A stretch of DNA of 64,000 bases, from the NCBI RefSeq assembly GCF_036116635.1, contig NZ_CP107995.1, positions 5,394,001 to 5,458,000 of the forward strand, written 5' to 3'. Position 1 is the stretch's first letter; each line of letters starts with the position of its first letter. The notes below the pieces were generated by a model. The model was not told the origin of the DNA. It did no database searches and saw only the letters and a program-made list of their open reading frames with translations. The translations under genes were made by a program, and so were the position numbers. This document shows, one piece after another, positions 39,260-52,284 of the stretch. This DNA is from Amycolatopsis sp. NBC_00345. Lineage in GTDB: Bacteria > Actinomycetota > Actinomycetes > Mycobacteriales > Pseudonocardiaceae.

Positions 39260-42081
39260 TATCGGCGCAAGCCCCGCCGCAACAGCTCGGCCAGGTGCAC
39301 GGCGCGGCGGCCCGACTCCTGCTCGATCTGCGTGCGGCAGCTGAACCCGTCGGAGAGCACCACGGTGGAGTCAGCCGTCGCACGCAGCGCGGGCAGCAGC
39401 CGGTCCTCCGCGACCGCGAGCGACACGTCGTAATGCCCCCGTTCGAAGCCGAAGTTGCCCGCCAGCCCGCAACAGCCGGAGTCCAGCGTCGTGTTGCGGA
39501 CGCCCGCGGCGGCCATCGCGGCCTCGTCGGCGGCGAAGCCGAGCACGGCGTGCTGGTGACAGTGCACCTGCGTGACCGTCTCGACGTCCAGCGACGCTTC
39601 GAGCGGCTTCGGCGCGTCGGCCAGCAGTTCGGCGAACGTCCGGGTGCGCGAGGCCAGCAGCTCCGCCGTCGCGTCGCCCGGCAGCAGCGCGGCCAGGTCG
39701 CCGCGGAACAGCGCGGTGCAGCTGGGCTCCAGCCCGGCGACCTCGTACCCGGCTTCGAGGTACGGCCGCAGCACTTCGAGCGTCTGCCGCAGCACCCGCT
39801 TGGCCACGTCCAGCTGGCCGGTCGAGACCCAGGTCAGTCCACAACAGACACCCCGGTCCGGCAGCACCACGTCGTAACCCGCGGCGGTGAGCACCTCCGT
39901 GGCGGCGTCGAGCACGTCGGGCGTGAGGTAGTTGTTGAACGAGTCCGGCCACAGCACGACCGGCCGCGGCCCCGTGGCGCTGCGTTCGATCACACTGCGT
40001 CGCAAGTCCTTGCGCGCCTTAGTGAACGGCACGGCCGCGAACGCAGGCAGTTCCCGCTCCTTCGCGAGCCCGCCCAGCCGTTTCACCGCGGCGGCGGCCC
40101 AGCGGCGACGCGAGACGAAGTTCGCCACGCGCGGCGCGAGCGCGGCCCCGCGCAGCCACAGCGGCAGCCAGCCCATCGAGTAGTGCGAGGCCGGGCGGAC
40201 GCGGCCGCGGTAGTGCTGGTGCAGGAACTCCGCCTTGTAGGTGGCCATGTCGACGTCGACCGGGCAGTCCGACAGGCAGCCCTTGCAGGACAGGCACAGG
40301 TCCAGCGCCTCGGCGACCTCGCCGGAGCGCCAGCCGTCCTTGATCACCTCGCCGTTGACCATCTCGGCGAGCAGGTGCGCGCGCCCGCGCGTGGAGTGCT
40401 TCTCCTCGCGGGTGGCGCGGTAGCTCGGGCACATCACGCCCGGGCCGGTCGTGTTGCGGCACTTGCCGACGCCGACGCAGCGGCGCATCGCCTGCCCGAA
40501 GCTGCCCTGGTCCTCGGGGTAGCCGAGCACAGTGACGTCTTCGAGGGCCAGCGGAGCGCGGCGCACCCGCAGGTCGGCGTCCACCGGCCGCGGGTCGACC
40601 AGGATGCCCGGGTTCATCCGGCCGCCGGGGTCGAAGATCGCCTTGAACCGGCGGAACAACGCGAGCATTTCCGGGCTGTACATGCGTGACAGCAGCTCCG
40701 AACGGGCCTGCCCGTCGCCGTGCTCGCCCGAGAGCGAGCCGCCGTGCGCCGCGACGAGGTCCGCGGCCTCCTCGACGAAACCGCGGAAGTCCGCGATGCC
40801 GGGCGGCGACAGCAGGTCGAAGTCGAGGCGCAGGTGCAGGCAGCCCTCGCCGTAGTGGCCGTAGACCACGCTCTGGCGGCCGTAGCGGGCCATCAGCTCC
40901 TTGAACCCGCGCAGGTACGAGCCGAGCCGCTCGGGCGGAACCGCCGCGTCCTCCCAGCCCGGCCAGGCCTCCGAGCCGTCCGCGAGGCGCGTCGCCAGGC
41001 CCGCGCCCTCCTCTCGGATGCGCCACAGCCGGCGTTGCGCCGCCGGGTCGTCGAGCACTACCGAGCCGGTCAACGCGGAGTCCAGCGAAGCCGCCAGCTC
41101 ACGGGCCCGCGCGGCGGCCTCGGCCGGGGACTCGCCCGCCAGCTCGACGAACAGCCACGCGCCGCCCGGCGGCAGGCCGTCCGCGCGGCCGGGCTCCAGC
41201 AGCGCGACGAGCTGGGCGTCCACGCCCTCGACGGTCAGCGGCGACCACGGCAGGATCTCCGGCACCGCGTCGGCCGCCGCGATGTCCGAGGCGAAGCCGA
41301 GCACGGCCAGCACCCGGTGCCGGGGCAGCTCGGCGAGCGCGACGGTCGCCTCCAGCACCGTCACGCAGGTGCCCTCGCTGCCGACCAGTGCCTTGGCGAC
41401 GTCGAAGCCGTTCTCCGGCAACAGGTGCTCCAGGCCGTAGCCGGACACGCGGCGCGGCCAGGTCGACAGCTCCTTGCGCAGCAACGCGAGGTTGTCGCGC
41501 ACCAGCGCGCGCAGCTCGGTGAACACCCGGCCCTCGGTGCCCGGCCGCGCCGCGCGTTCGTCCACTTCGGACGGTGAAGTCGGGCCGACGGTGAGCCGTG
41601 TGCCGTCGTAGAGCAGCACGTCCAGCTCACGCACCACGTCGACGGTCCGGCCCCAGGCCACGGAGTGCGAGCCGCACGCGTTGTTGCCGATCATGCCGCC
41701 GAGCGTGCAGCGGCTGTGCGTGGACGGGTCGGGCCCGAACCGCAGGCCGTGCGGCGCGGCGAGCGCCTGCAGGTCGTCGAGCACGGTGCCGGGCGCGACC
41801 CGCGCGAGCCGGGCGGCGGGGTCGAGCCAGCGGACGCCGTGCACGTGCCGGGAGGTGTCCACGATGATGCCCGGGCCGCACGAGTTGCCCGCGACGCTCG
41901 TGCCGCCGCCGCGCGCCACCACCGGCGCGCCCCGCTCACGCGCCGCCGCGACGGCGGCGACCACGTCGTCCACCGTCTCCGGCAGGACCACGCCGAGCGG
42001 CACGTGGCGGTAGTTGGACGCGTCGGTGGTGTACAGCGCGAGCGTGGCGGTGTCGGTGAGGATCTCCACACCCCCATTCAA
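39259..42081 (-). CDS. FAD-binding oxidoreductase with Fe-S and CCG domains (D-2-hydroxyacid dehydrogenase type)
   Basis: This is a 940-residue fused respiratory-type dehydrogenase. The N-terminal FAD-linked oxidase domain (PCMH fold: GGGTSVAGNSCGPGIIVDTS, STHSRCTLGGMIGNNACGSH) is followed by a C-terminal FAD cap, a 4Fe-4S domain (CVGVGKCRN...GVMCPSYRATREEKHSTRGR; CLSCKGCLSDCPVDVD) and two CCG domains (GVCCGLTW; DSGCCGLAGNFG). This matches the Ydi/GlcDF-type enzymes that oxidise D-lactate or other 2-hydroxyacids. A GTG at 42069 preceded by GGGGG is an alternative start to the TTG at 42081. Confidence 0.92.
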   Translation of the reverse strand: MNGGVEILTDTATLALYTTDASNYRHVPLGVVLPETVDDVVAAVAAARERGAPVVARGGGTSVAGNSCGPGIIVDTSRHVHGVRWLDPAARLARVAPGTVLDDLQALAAPHGLRFGPDPSTHSRCTLGGMIGNNACGSHSVAWGRTVDVVRELDVLLYDGTRLTVGPTSPSEVDERAARPGTEGRVFTELRALVRDNLALLRKELSTWPRRVSGYGLEHLLPENGFDVAKALVGSEGTCVTVLEATVALAELPRHRVLAVLGFASDIAAADAVPEILPWSPLTVEGVDAQLVALLEPGRADGLPPGGAWLFVELAGESPAEAAARARELAASLDSALTGSVVLDDPAAQRRLWRIREEGAGLATRLADGSEAWPGWEDAAVPPERLGSYLRGFKELMARYGRQSVVYGHYGEGCLHLRLDFDLLSPPGIADFRGFVEEAADLVAAHGGSLSGEHGDGQARSELLSRMYSPEMLALFRRFKAIFDPGGRMNPGILVDPRPVDADLRVRRAPLALEDVTVLGYPEDQGSFGQAMRRCVGVGKCRNTTGPGVMCPSYRATREEKHSTRGRAHLLAEMVNGEVIKDGWRSGEVAEALDLCLSCKGCLSDCPVDVDMATYKAEFLHQHYRGRVRPASHYSMGWLPLWLRGAALAPRVANFVSRRRWAAAAVKRLGGLAKERELPAFAAVPFTKARKDLRRSVIERSATGPRPVVLWPDSFNNYLTPDVLDAATEVLTAAGYDVVLPDRGVCCGLTWVSTGQLDVAKRVLRQTLEVLRPYLEAGYEVAGLEPSCTALFRGDLAALLPGDATAELLASRTRTFAELLADAPKPLEASLDVETVTQVHCHQHAVLGFAADEAAMAAAGVRNTTLDSGCCGLAGNFGFERGHYDVSLAVAEDRLLPALRATADSTVVLSDGFSCRTQIEQESGRRAVHLAELLRRGLRR

Positions 42082-42090
42082 GACACCCGG

Positions 42091-43146
42091 TCAGACCGCC
42101 GCCGTACGCACCCCGTCCAGACGCCGCCCGGACCGCGCGGCGGCCTCCGCCAGCGGCGTCGTGCCGCGAGCGGCGGAATCGGACAACAGCGCCGAGACCA
42201 CGTCGCCGACCGCCGCCACCCGCGCGGACGCCGCGGCGTGATCCAGGCCCTCGACCTCCCGCGCCACGGTGTAGACGACACCGCCGGCGCTCGCCACGTA
42301 GTCGGGCACCCAGACGATGCCGCGAGCGGCGAGCGCGTCGGCCACACCGTCGTCGACCAGCTGATTGTTGGCCGGGCCGACGATGAGCGGCGCGTTGAGC
42401 GCGGTGCCCGCGTCGAGCACCCCGCCGACGGCCGCTGGCACCAGGATGTCGGCGTCGAGCGCGAGCGCTCGGGCGGGCTCGGCCCAGCCGTAGCCGAGGT
42501 GACGGGCGTCGGCGCGGGCCTGCTCGGTCACGTCGGACACGGTCACCTCGGCGCCGTCGGCGGCCAGCCCGCTCGCGACCAGCCGCCCGACCGAGCCGAA
42601 CCCGCACACCACCACCCGGCGGCCGGCCGGGTCCGGGGTGCCGAACACCGCCCGGGACGCGGCCCGCAGCGCGGCGAGCACCCCGTGAGCGGTCGGGCCG
42701 CTGGAAGAGCCGATGCCGCCCGCGGACTCGGGCACGCAGAACGCGGACGCGCCGTGCTCGCGCAGCACCAGCATGTCCTCGGGGCCGGTGCCGACGTCGG
42801 GCCCGGCGAGGTACTGCCCGTCGAACGAGGCGATCAGCTCGGCGTGGTCGAGCAGCACGGCGTGCCGCCGGTCCGCATCGAGCTGCTGCCCGGGACGCAG
42901 AGCGATCACGCTCTTGGCGCCGCCGAAGTCCATGCCCGCGACGGCGCACTTGCCCGTCATCGCGGCCGAGAGCCGCAGCACGTCGCGCTCGGCCTCGTCC
43001 AGGCTGTTGTAGGCCTTCAGCCGGCAGCCGCCGAGCGCGGGCCCGAGCGCCGTCGAGTGGACCGCGACCATCGTGGTGACGCCGGAGCGGCGGCCGCGGC
43101 GGACCACGAGCCGTTCGTGGTCCCAGGGCAGGGTGTGGACGGTCAT
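42091..43146 (-). CDS. Branched-chain amino acid (Leu/Val) dehydrogenase
   Basis: This 351-residue NAD-dependent dehydrogenase of the Glu/Leu/Phe/Val family reversibly deaminates valine or leucine to the 2-oxo acid plus ammonium. The glycine-rich VHSTALGPALGGCRL, the catalytic Lys in GMDFGGAKSVI, the Asp in GPDVGTGPEDM and the NAD-binding GFGSVG are present. The ATG at 43146 is chosen as the family start. It is divergent from an AsnC/Lrp regulator, the usual arrangement for valine dehydrogenase genes in actinomycetes. Confidence 0.92.
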   Translation of the reverse strand: MTVHTLPWDHERLVVRRGRRSGVTTMVAVHSTALGPALGGCRLKAYNSLDEAERDVLRLSAAMTGKCAVAGMDFGGAKSVIALRPGQQLDADRRHAVLLDHAELIASFDGQYLAGPDVGTGPEDMLVLREHGASAFCVPESAGGIGSSSGPTAHGVLAALRAASRAVFGTPDPAGRRVVVCGFGSVGRLVASGLAADGAEVTVSDVTEQARADARHLGYGWAEPARALALDADILVPAAVGGVLDAGTALNAPLIVGPANNQLVDDGVADALAARGIVWVPDYVASAGGVVYTVAREVEGLDHAAASARVAAVGDVVSALLSDSAARGTTPLAEAAARSGRRLDGVRTAAV

Positions 43147-43184
43147 CGGGGTCCCCTTCCGCATGTCTGACGCTGTCTTCCTGG

Positions 43185-43213
43185 CGAAGTTAGAGTCATG
43201 AACAGCAACTTCG
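43185..43213. promoter_or_regulatory. Inverted repeat, possible AsnC/Lrp site
   Basis: CGAAGTT (43185-43191) and AACTTCG (43207-43213) form a 7-base dyad midway between the dehydrogenase and AsnC-type genes. Its place suits an Lrp-family operator controlling both. Confidence 0.45.
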
Positions 43214-43255
43214 GGGAGATGGCGAACATAATTCGGTGACGGAGGCGACGAGGAC

Positions 43256-43738
43256 ATGCTGGACGAACTTGATTCGGCGATCGTGCGCCTGCTGCAGGAG
43301 GACGCGCGGCAGACCAACCGGGACATCGCGCGGAAGGTCGGCATCGCGCCGTCGACCTGCCTGGAGCGCACGCGGCTGCTGCGCGAGCGCGGGGTGATCC
43401 GGGGCTACCACGCCGACGTCGACCTGCCGAGCCTCGGCCGCTCGGTGCAGGCCATGGTGTCCGCGCAGGTGCGCCCGCTCAGCCGGGCGGTGATCGACGC
43501 GTTCCAGCGGTCGATGGCGGAGCGGCCGGAAGTGCTTTCGGTGTTCGTGGCGGCGGGCAGTGACGATTTCCTCATCCACGTCGCCGTGCGCGACATCGAT
43601 CACCTGCACGCTTTCCTGACCGACCGGCTCGCCCTGCGCAAGGAGGTGGTCGGGTTCCGCAGTTCGATCATCTTCCGGCATCTGCGCAAGCCGATCGTGG
43701 AGGAGCTGCCCGTCGGCCGTGGAGTGGGTACCCCCTAG
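43256..43738 (+). CDS. Lrp/AsnC-family transcriptional regulator
   Basis: This 160-residue regulator has an N-terminal helix-turn-helix (LDSAIVRLLQEDARQTNRDI then ARKVGIAPSTCLERTRLL) and a C-terminal RAM/ligand domain (VLSVFVAAGSDDFLIHVAVR). The pattern is typical of Lrp proteins that sense branched-chain amino acids. It is divergent from the Leu/Val dehydrogenase gene and probably controls it. The ATG start is at 43256. Confidence 0.93.
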   Translation: MLDELDSAIVRLLQEDARQTNRDIARKVGIAPSTCLERTRLLRERGVIRGYHADVDLPSLGRSVQAMVSAQVRPLSRAVIDAFQRSMAERPEVLSVFVAAGSDDFLIHVAVRDIDHLHAFLTDRLALRKEVVGFRSSIIFRHLRKPIVEELPVGRGVGTP

Positions 43739-43848
43739 AAAACTCGACATCACCCCAGAGAACACCGGAAATACCCGGCTTCACGCGGTGTCGGAGCGAA
43801 ACTGTCGGTGGTCTTTGTTCTACTGGACCACGAAAGCGAGGTACCGCC

Positions 43849-44139
43849 ATGACTGTCGAACTGACAGACACCGAACTGAAGGACATCGAACTGAATCATC
43901 GCGAGCGGGCCACCCTGGCCGCGGCGGCCGCCGGCCGCGCGCAGATCAGCTGCAGCTGCGAGCCCGACCTGTTCGTCGACGGCCTGAGCTGCTGCGACCA
44001 GGGCGCCGTCCGCCGGCTGCTCCGGCTGGGCCTGCTCGAACCCGCCTCGGCCGGTGCGCACGGGGACCGGGTGCCGGCCGTGCTGACCGCCGCCGGAATG
44101 GTGGCCTTGAACGAGCAGGGCGCGATCGTGGCCGCCTAG
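43849..44139 (+). CDS. Small conserved-type hypothetical protein
   Basis: This 96-residue protein has no family that I recognise. It has an acidic N-terminus, four cysteines in the middle (ISCSCEPDLFVDGLSCCDQG) that could bind a metal, and a C-terminal part that reads like a short winged-helix (VRRLLRLGLLEPA; AVLTAAGMVALNEQG). The ATG at 43849 is preceded by a weak GCGAGG. A Cys-containing DNA- or metal-binding protein is possible but unproven. Confidence 0.65.
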   Translation: MTVELTDTELKDIELNHRERATLAAAAAGRAQISCSCEPDLFVDGLSCCDQGAVRRLLRLGLLEPASAGAHGDRVPAVLTAAGMVALNEQGAIVAA

Positions 44140-44154
44140 GACCCGCGCCGAGCG

Positions 44155-44268
44155 GACGCACCGGGAAACGCGCAGGAAAACGCGCCCGGAACGCGCCGGG
44201 AAAACGGTCCAGGGAAATGGGCCGGGAGAACCCGGGGAAACCCTCGGGAAAAACCCGTTGCCGCTGTG
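44155..44268. repeat. GGGAAAA-type short-unit repeat tract
   Basis: About ten imperfect units of the form (C)GGGAAA(A)-CGCGCC follow each other at 9-13 base spacing between the small hypothetical gene and the GNAT gene. The tract is purine-rich on the plus strand. No gene is visible in it. Confidence 0.6.
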
Positions 44269-44293
44269 CCCGGCACCCGGGAGCATCGTTCGG

Positions 44294-44872
44294 ATGGACG
44301 TGTTCCTGGAGACCGAGCGGCTGATTCTGCGCCGCTTCACCCGCGATGACGCGGATCTGCTGTTCGACCTCTACAACGACCCCGCCGTGATGCGTTATCT
44401 CAATGGCGGCGCGCCGGCCGACCGTAACGAGATCACCGCACTTGATCTCCCCGCATTCCTGGGTTACTACCCGCGTTTCCCCGGTTACGGCTTCTGGGCA
44501 GCACTCGACCGGGCAGCACTCGACCAGGAGTCACGCGGCTTCCTGGGCTGGTTCCACTTCCGCCCACAACCGGACGACCCGCTGGACGAACCCGAACTCG
44601 GCTACCGCCTGCACCGCGCGGCCTGGGGCCGCGGCTACGCGACGGAAGGCTCCCGCGCCTTGCTGGCGAAGGGTTTCACGGACCTGGGCGCGAGCCGCGT
44701 CACCGCCGCCACCCTCACCGCGAACCTGGGCTCACGCCGCGTCCTGGAGAAGATCGGGCTACGCCACCTGCGCACCACCCCGGCCGACGAGCACGACACC
44801 GCCGAAGGCGCCGAACGCGGGGTGCGCGAGTACGCCATCACCCGCGCCGAATGGGCCGCACTGCAACAGTGA
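44294..44872 (+). CDS. GNAT-family N-acetyltransferase (RimJ/RimL-like)
   Basis: This 192-residue acetyltransferase of the Acetyltransf_3/RimJ-RimL type begins FLETERLILRRFTRDDADLL and has the acetyl-CoA motif YRLHRAAWGRGYATEGSRAL and the C-terminal ANLGSRRVLEKIGLRHL. The ATG at 44294 is the family start, and GCATCGTTCGG upstream is a weak ribosome binding site. Such enzymes acetylate protein N-termini or small amines. It is convergent with the YigZ gene, with repeat copy 2 between them. Confidence 0.9.
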   Translation: MDVFLETERLILRRFTRDDADLLFDLYNDPAVMRYLNGGAPADRNEITALDLPAFLGYYPRFPGYGFWAALDRAALDQESRGFLGWFHFRPQPDDPLDEPELGYRLHRAAWGRGYATEGSRALLAKGFTDLGASRVTAATLTANLGSRRVLEKIGLRHLRTTPADEHDTAEGAERGVREYAITRAEWAALQQ

Positions 44873-44931
44873 CCGCCGCCGCCCTGACGCGCCGCGCCCC
44901 GCCCCTTCGCCTCGCCTCGCCTCGCCGAATG

Positions 44932-45014
44932 CGCCCCAATGTGGCGTTCGGTGCGTCCAGCGCACCGAACGCCACATTGGGTGCGTCCAACGCAACCAAC
45001 GCCACATTGGGGCG
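44932..45014. repeat. Interspersed hairpin repeat, copy 2
   Basis: This 83-base copy has the same CGCCCCAATGTGGCGTT boundary and complementary end as copy 1, with two internal AACGCCACATTGGG half-copies. It lies between the 3' ends of the convergent GNAT and YigZ genes, where it can act as a terminator. Confidence 0.85.
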
Positions 45015-45016
45015 GT

Positions 45017-45646
45017 TCAGACCGAGCGCACCCATTCCTCCCCCAGCCGGGTCAGTACCGCCTCGCCGCCGGTGAGGTCCGCGAGCCAGGCGGCGAACGG
45101 CTCCTCCTCACCCACGCCGAGGCCGACCGCGAAGTGGGCAGTGGCGTCGAAGCGGGTCTCCTTCACCGTGTACGACGACGAGCGCAGGTCGTTCTCCATG
45201 CGGCCCGCGCGGGTGTAGTCGACCTCGACGTCGACGAGGCGCAGCCGCCGGTACTCGACAACACCGACCGCGTCCAAGGCCTCCGACACCGCCTGCCCGT
45301 ACGCGCGGATCAAGCCGCCCGCGCCCAGCAGCACCCCGCCGAAGTGACGGGACACCACCGCGACCGTGTCCGTGACCGCGCGCCGCCGCAGTACCTCCAG
45401 CATCGGGATGCCCGCGGTGCCGGCGGGTTCGCCGTCGTCGCTGGAGCGCTGGGTCCGGCCGTCCGGGCCGAGGACAAAGGCGTGACAGTGGTGCCGCGCC
45501 GCCGGTTCGGCCTTGCGCCGGGCCGCGATCGCCTCGCGCGCGGCGGCTTCGCCGGCCACCGGGGCGAGGGCGCAGAGGAAGCGGGAGCGCCGGATCTCGA
45601 TCTCGTGCAGTCCCGGACTCGGCACGGAGAGATAACGATCAGTCAT
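45017..45646 (-). CDS. YigZ/IMPACT family protein
   Basis: This 209-residue protein has the UPF0029 N-terminal domain (FLCALAPVAGEAAAREAI; HHCHAFVLG; SSDDGEPAGTAGIPMLEVL; VVSRHFGGVLLGAGGLIRAY) and a C-terminal DUF1949-like domain. Bacterial YigZ proteins are of uncertain function, and the eukaryotic relatives (IMPACT) modulate translation control. There is no operon partner. The ATG is at 45646. Confidence 0.93.
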   Translation of the reverse strand: MTDRYLSVPSPGLHEIEIRRSRFLCALAPVAGEAAAREAIAARRKAEPAARHHCHAFVLGPDGRTQRSSDDGEPAGTAGIPMLEVLRRRAVTDTVAVVSRHFGGVLLGAGGLIRAYGQAVSEALDAVGVVEYRRLRLVDVEVDYTRAGRMENDLRSSSYTVKETRFDATAHFAVGLGVGEEEPFAAWLADLTGGEAVLTRLGEEWVRSV

Positions 45647-46205
45647 CGACAGCTCGCCTCATGCGACCAGTCAACCACCCGGGCCGCCCGGCCGGACACC
45701 AGGTCGCAGCGGCGTTTTGCCTGGTCAGCGGCGGTGTCGTCCGGACGTCGGGAGAGAAAGCCCGACATATGGGAGTACCCCGGGGGGCGTCAACGTAAGC
45801 GTGGCATTTCCCACCCGGGCGCGACGACGTATGTCGATTACAGCGAATTCACACTATCGTCATAAGACCCGGCGAACCCGGGAGTACCACCACGCGCCCG
45901 GCCCGCCCCCCACCACACCGGCTGACCGCACCAGCGCGTGGGCTGCACCGACCAGTGTCCGGCCGCCCAACGGCGTGTGGCCCATGAATTACCCGCAGCC
46001 CGATCGACGACGATCGGGCTGGGCCGTCCCGCCTGGACTCTTCCATCGAGAAGAGCAACGGGCGCGCTCGCGGGAGATTCGTTCCCTCTCGACTCTGTTC
46101 TCGACTGACCATCGCGGTTCCGGACCACTTCGTTAACCGGTTCAGTGTCGAACCACCCGATGGAGTGAGTACCGGGCGCGCCAACGCCCTGGGAGGCGGC
46201 CAGCC
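45647..46205. other. Divergent promoter region and long leader of gltBD
   Basis: This 559-base gap lacks convincing genes. It must hold the yigZ promoter on one side and the gltB promoter and leader on the other. The one clear structure is the hairpin at 45997-46020. A palindrome AACCGGTT occurs near 46134. GGGAGG near 46190 is the gltB ribosome binding site. Confidence 0.5.
45997..46020. promoter_or_regulatory. Hairpin in the gltB upstream region
   Basis: AGCCCGATCG (45997-46006) and CGATCGGGCT (46011-46020) form a perfect 10-bp stem with an ACGA tetraloop, 186 bases before the gltB start. It may be an operator or an attenuator stem. Confidence 0.5.
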
Positions 46206-50742
<4,537 letters not shown>

Positions 50743-50750
<8 letters not shown>

Positions 50751-52194
50751 CCCCAAGGGCTTTATGACCACCACTCGCGAGGAGCCGAAGCGCCGTCCGG
50801 TCGATCTGCGGCTGATGGACTGGCGCGAGGTCTACGAGGACTTCGCGTCGACGAAGCTGGAGAAGCAGGCCGGGCGCTGTATGGACTGCGGCATCCCGTT
50901 CTGTCACCAGGGCTGTCCGCTGGGGAACCTGATCCCCGAGTGGAACACCTTGGTGTGGCGGGAAGACTGGCAGGAGGCGGCCGAGCGGCTGCACGCCACC
51001 AACAACTTCCCGGAGTTCACCGGCACGCTGTGCCCCGCGCCGTGCGAGACCGCGTGTGTGCTGGGCATCAACGACGACCCGGTGACGATCAAGCGGGTCG
51101 AGATCTCCATCATCGACCGGGCCTTCGCCGAAGGCTGGGTCACGCCGCAGGTGCCGGTCACGAAAACGGGCAAGAAGGTCGCTGTGATCGGCTCCGGCCC
51201 GTCCGGGCTCGCCGCGGCGCAGCAGCTGACGCGCGCGGGCCACAGTGTGGTGGTCTTCGAGCGGGCCGACAAGATCGGCGGGCTGCTGCGTTACGGCATC
51301 CCCGCGTTCAAGATGGAGAAGCACCGGCTCGACCGGCGGATCGAGCAGATGCGGGCCGAGGGCACGGAGTTCCGGACCTCGGTGGACGTCGGCGCCGACC
51401 TCACGGTGGACGAGCTGCGGTCGTCCCACGACGCCGTGGTGCTGGCGGGCGGCGCGACGGCGTGGCGCGACCTGCCGATCGACGGCCGCGAGCTGAACGG
51501 CATCCACCAGGCGATGGAGTTCCTGCCGCCGGCGAACCGGGTCGCCGCGGGTGAGCTGGACGCGTCGCCGTATTCCGCGGAGGGCCTCGACGTCGTGGTC
51601 ATCGGCGGCGGTGACACGGGCGCGGACTGCGTCGGCACCTCGCACCGCCAGGGCGCGAAGTCGGTGACACAGCTGGAAATCATGCCGCGGCCGCCGGAGT
51701 CGCGCGCGGACGCGCACCCGTGGCCGACGTACCCGATGATCTACCGCGTCTCCTCGGCCCACGAGGAAGGCGGCGAGCGGCTGTATTCGGTGAACACGCA
51801 GGAGTTCCTGAGTGACGCCGACGGCCGGGTGCGCGCGCTGAAGCTCGTCGAGGTGCGCAACGAGGGCGGCAAGTTCGTCCCGGTGGAGGGCACCGAGACC
51901 GAGCTGCCGGCCCAGCTGGTGCTGCTGGCCATGGGTTTCCTGGGCCCGCAGCGCGAAGGCCTGATCGAGGACCTCGGCGTGGAGCTCGACCCGCGTGGCA
52001 ATGTCGCGCGGGACAAGGACTTCCGCACGAGCCTCGACAACGTCTTCGTGGCGGGCGACATGGGCCGGGGCCAGTCGCTCATCGTGTGGGCCATCGCGGA
52101 GGGCCGCTCCTGCGCCGCCGGCGTCGACGCCTTCCTGACCGGCCGGGGCTTCCTGCCCGCCCCGATCGCCCCGACGGACCGGCCGCTCTCCTGA
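50743..52194 (+). CDS. gltD: Glutamate synthase small subunit
   Basis: This is the 483-residue NADPH-oxidising subunit of GOGAT. The N-terminal Fe-S cysteines are in CMDCGIPFCHQGCPLG and CPAPCETACVLG, FAD binds at VIGSGPSGLAAAQQL and NADPH at VIGGGDTGADCVG, and the C-terminus shows FVAGDMGRGQSLIVWAIAEG. It is cotranscribed and translationally coupled with gltB. The two provide the ammonium-assimilating GS/GOGAT route, complementing the Val/Leu dehydrogenase and Nit genes in this window. Confidence 0.97.
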
Positions 52195-52228
52195 ACCGGC
52201 CCCTCTCCTGAACCGGCCGCTCTCCTGA
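52178..52228 (+). repeat. Three 17-bp tandem repeats at the gltD stop codon
   Basis: The unit ACCGGCCGCTCTCCTGA occurs at 52178-52194, 52195-52211 (one change) and 52212-52228. The gltD TGA is the end of the first unit, so the last codons and stop have been copied twice into the 3' untranslated region. Confidence 0.85.
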
Positions 52229-52232
52229 GCTT

Positions 52233-52266
52233 CGGGCGGGGGCACCAACGCTGTTGCCCCCGCCCG
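52233..52266 (+). terminator. gltBD terminator
   Basis: CGGGCGGGGGCA (52233-52244) pairs perfectly with TGCCCCCGCCCG (52255-52266) around a 10-base loop and is followed by ATCTTCTT. It is a strong intrinsic-type terminator 38 bases after the gltD stop. Confidence 0.85.
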
Positions 52267-52284
52267 ATCTTCTTGCGCCCCAAT

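Noticed and set aside
34667..42081. A secondary-metabolite biosynthetic cluster around the P450, ferredoxin, flavin oxidoreductase and large FAD/Fe-S enzyme.
   Set aside because: No PKS, NRPS, terpene synthase or RiPP core enzyme is present, and the genes fall into separate transcription units with their own regulators and terminators.
33165..45014. Short peptides such as WRWLRWTHPMWRSVRWT encoded by the hairpin repeats.
   Set aside because: They arise in several frames and strands from the repeat DNA itself and have no ribosome binding sites.
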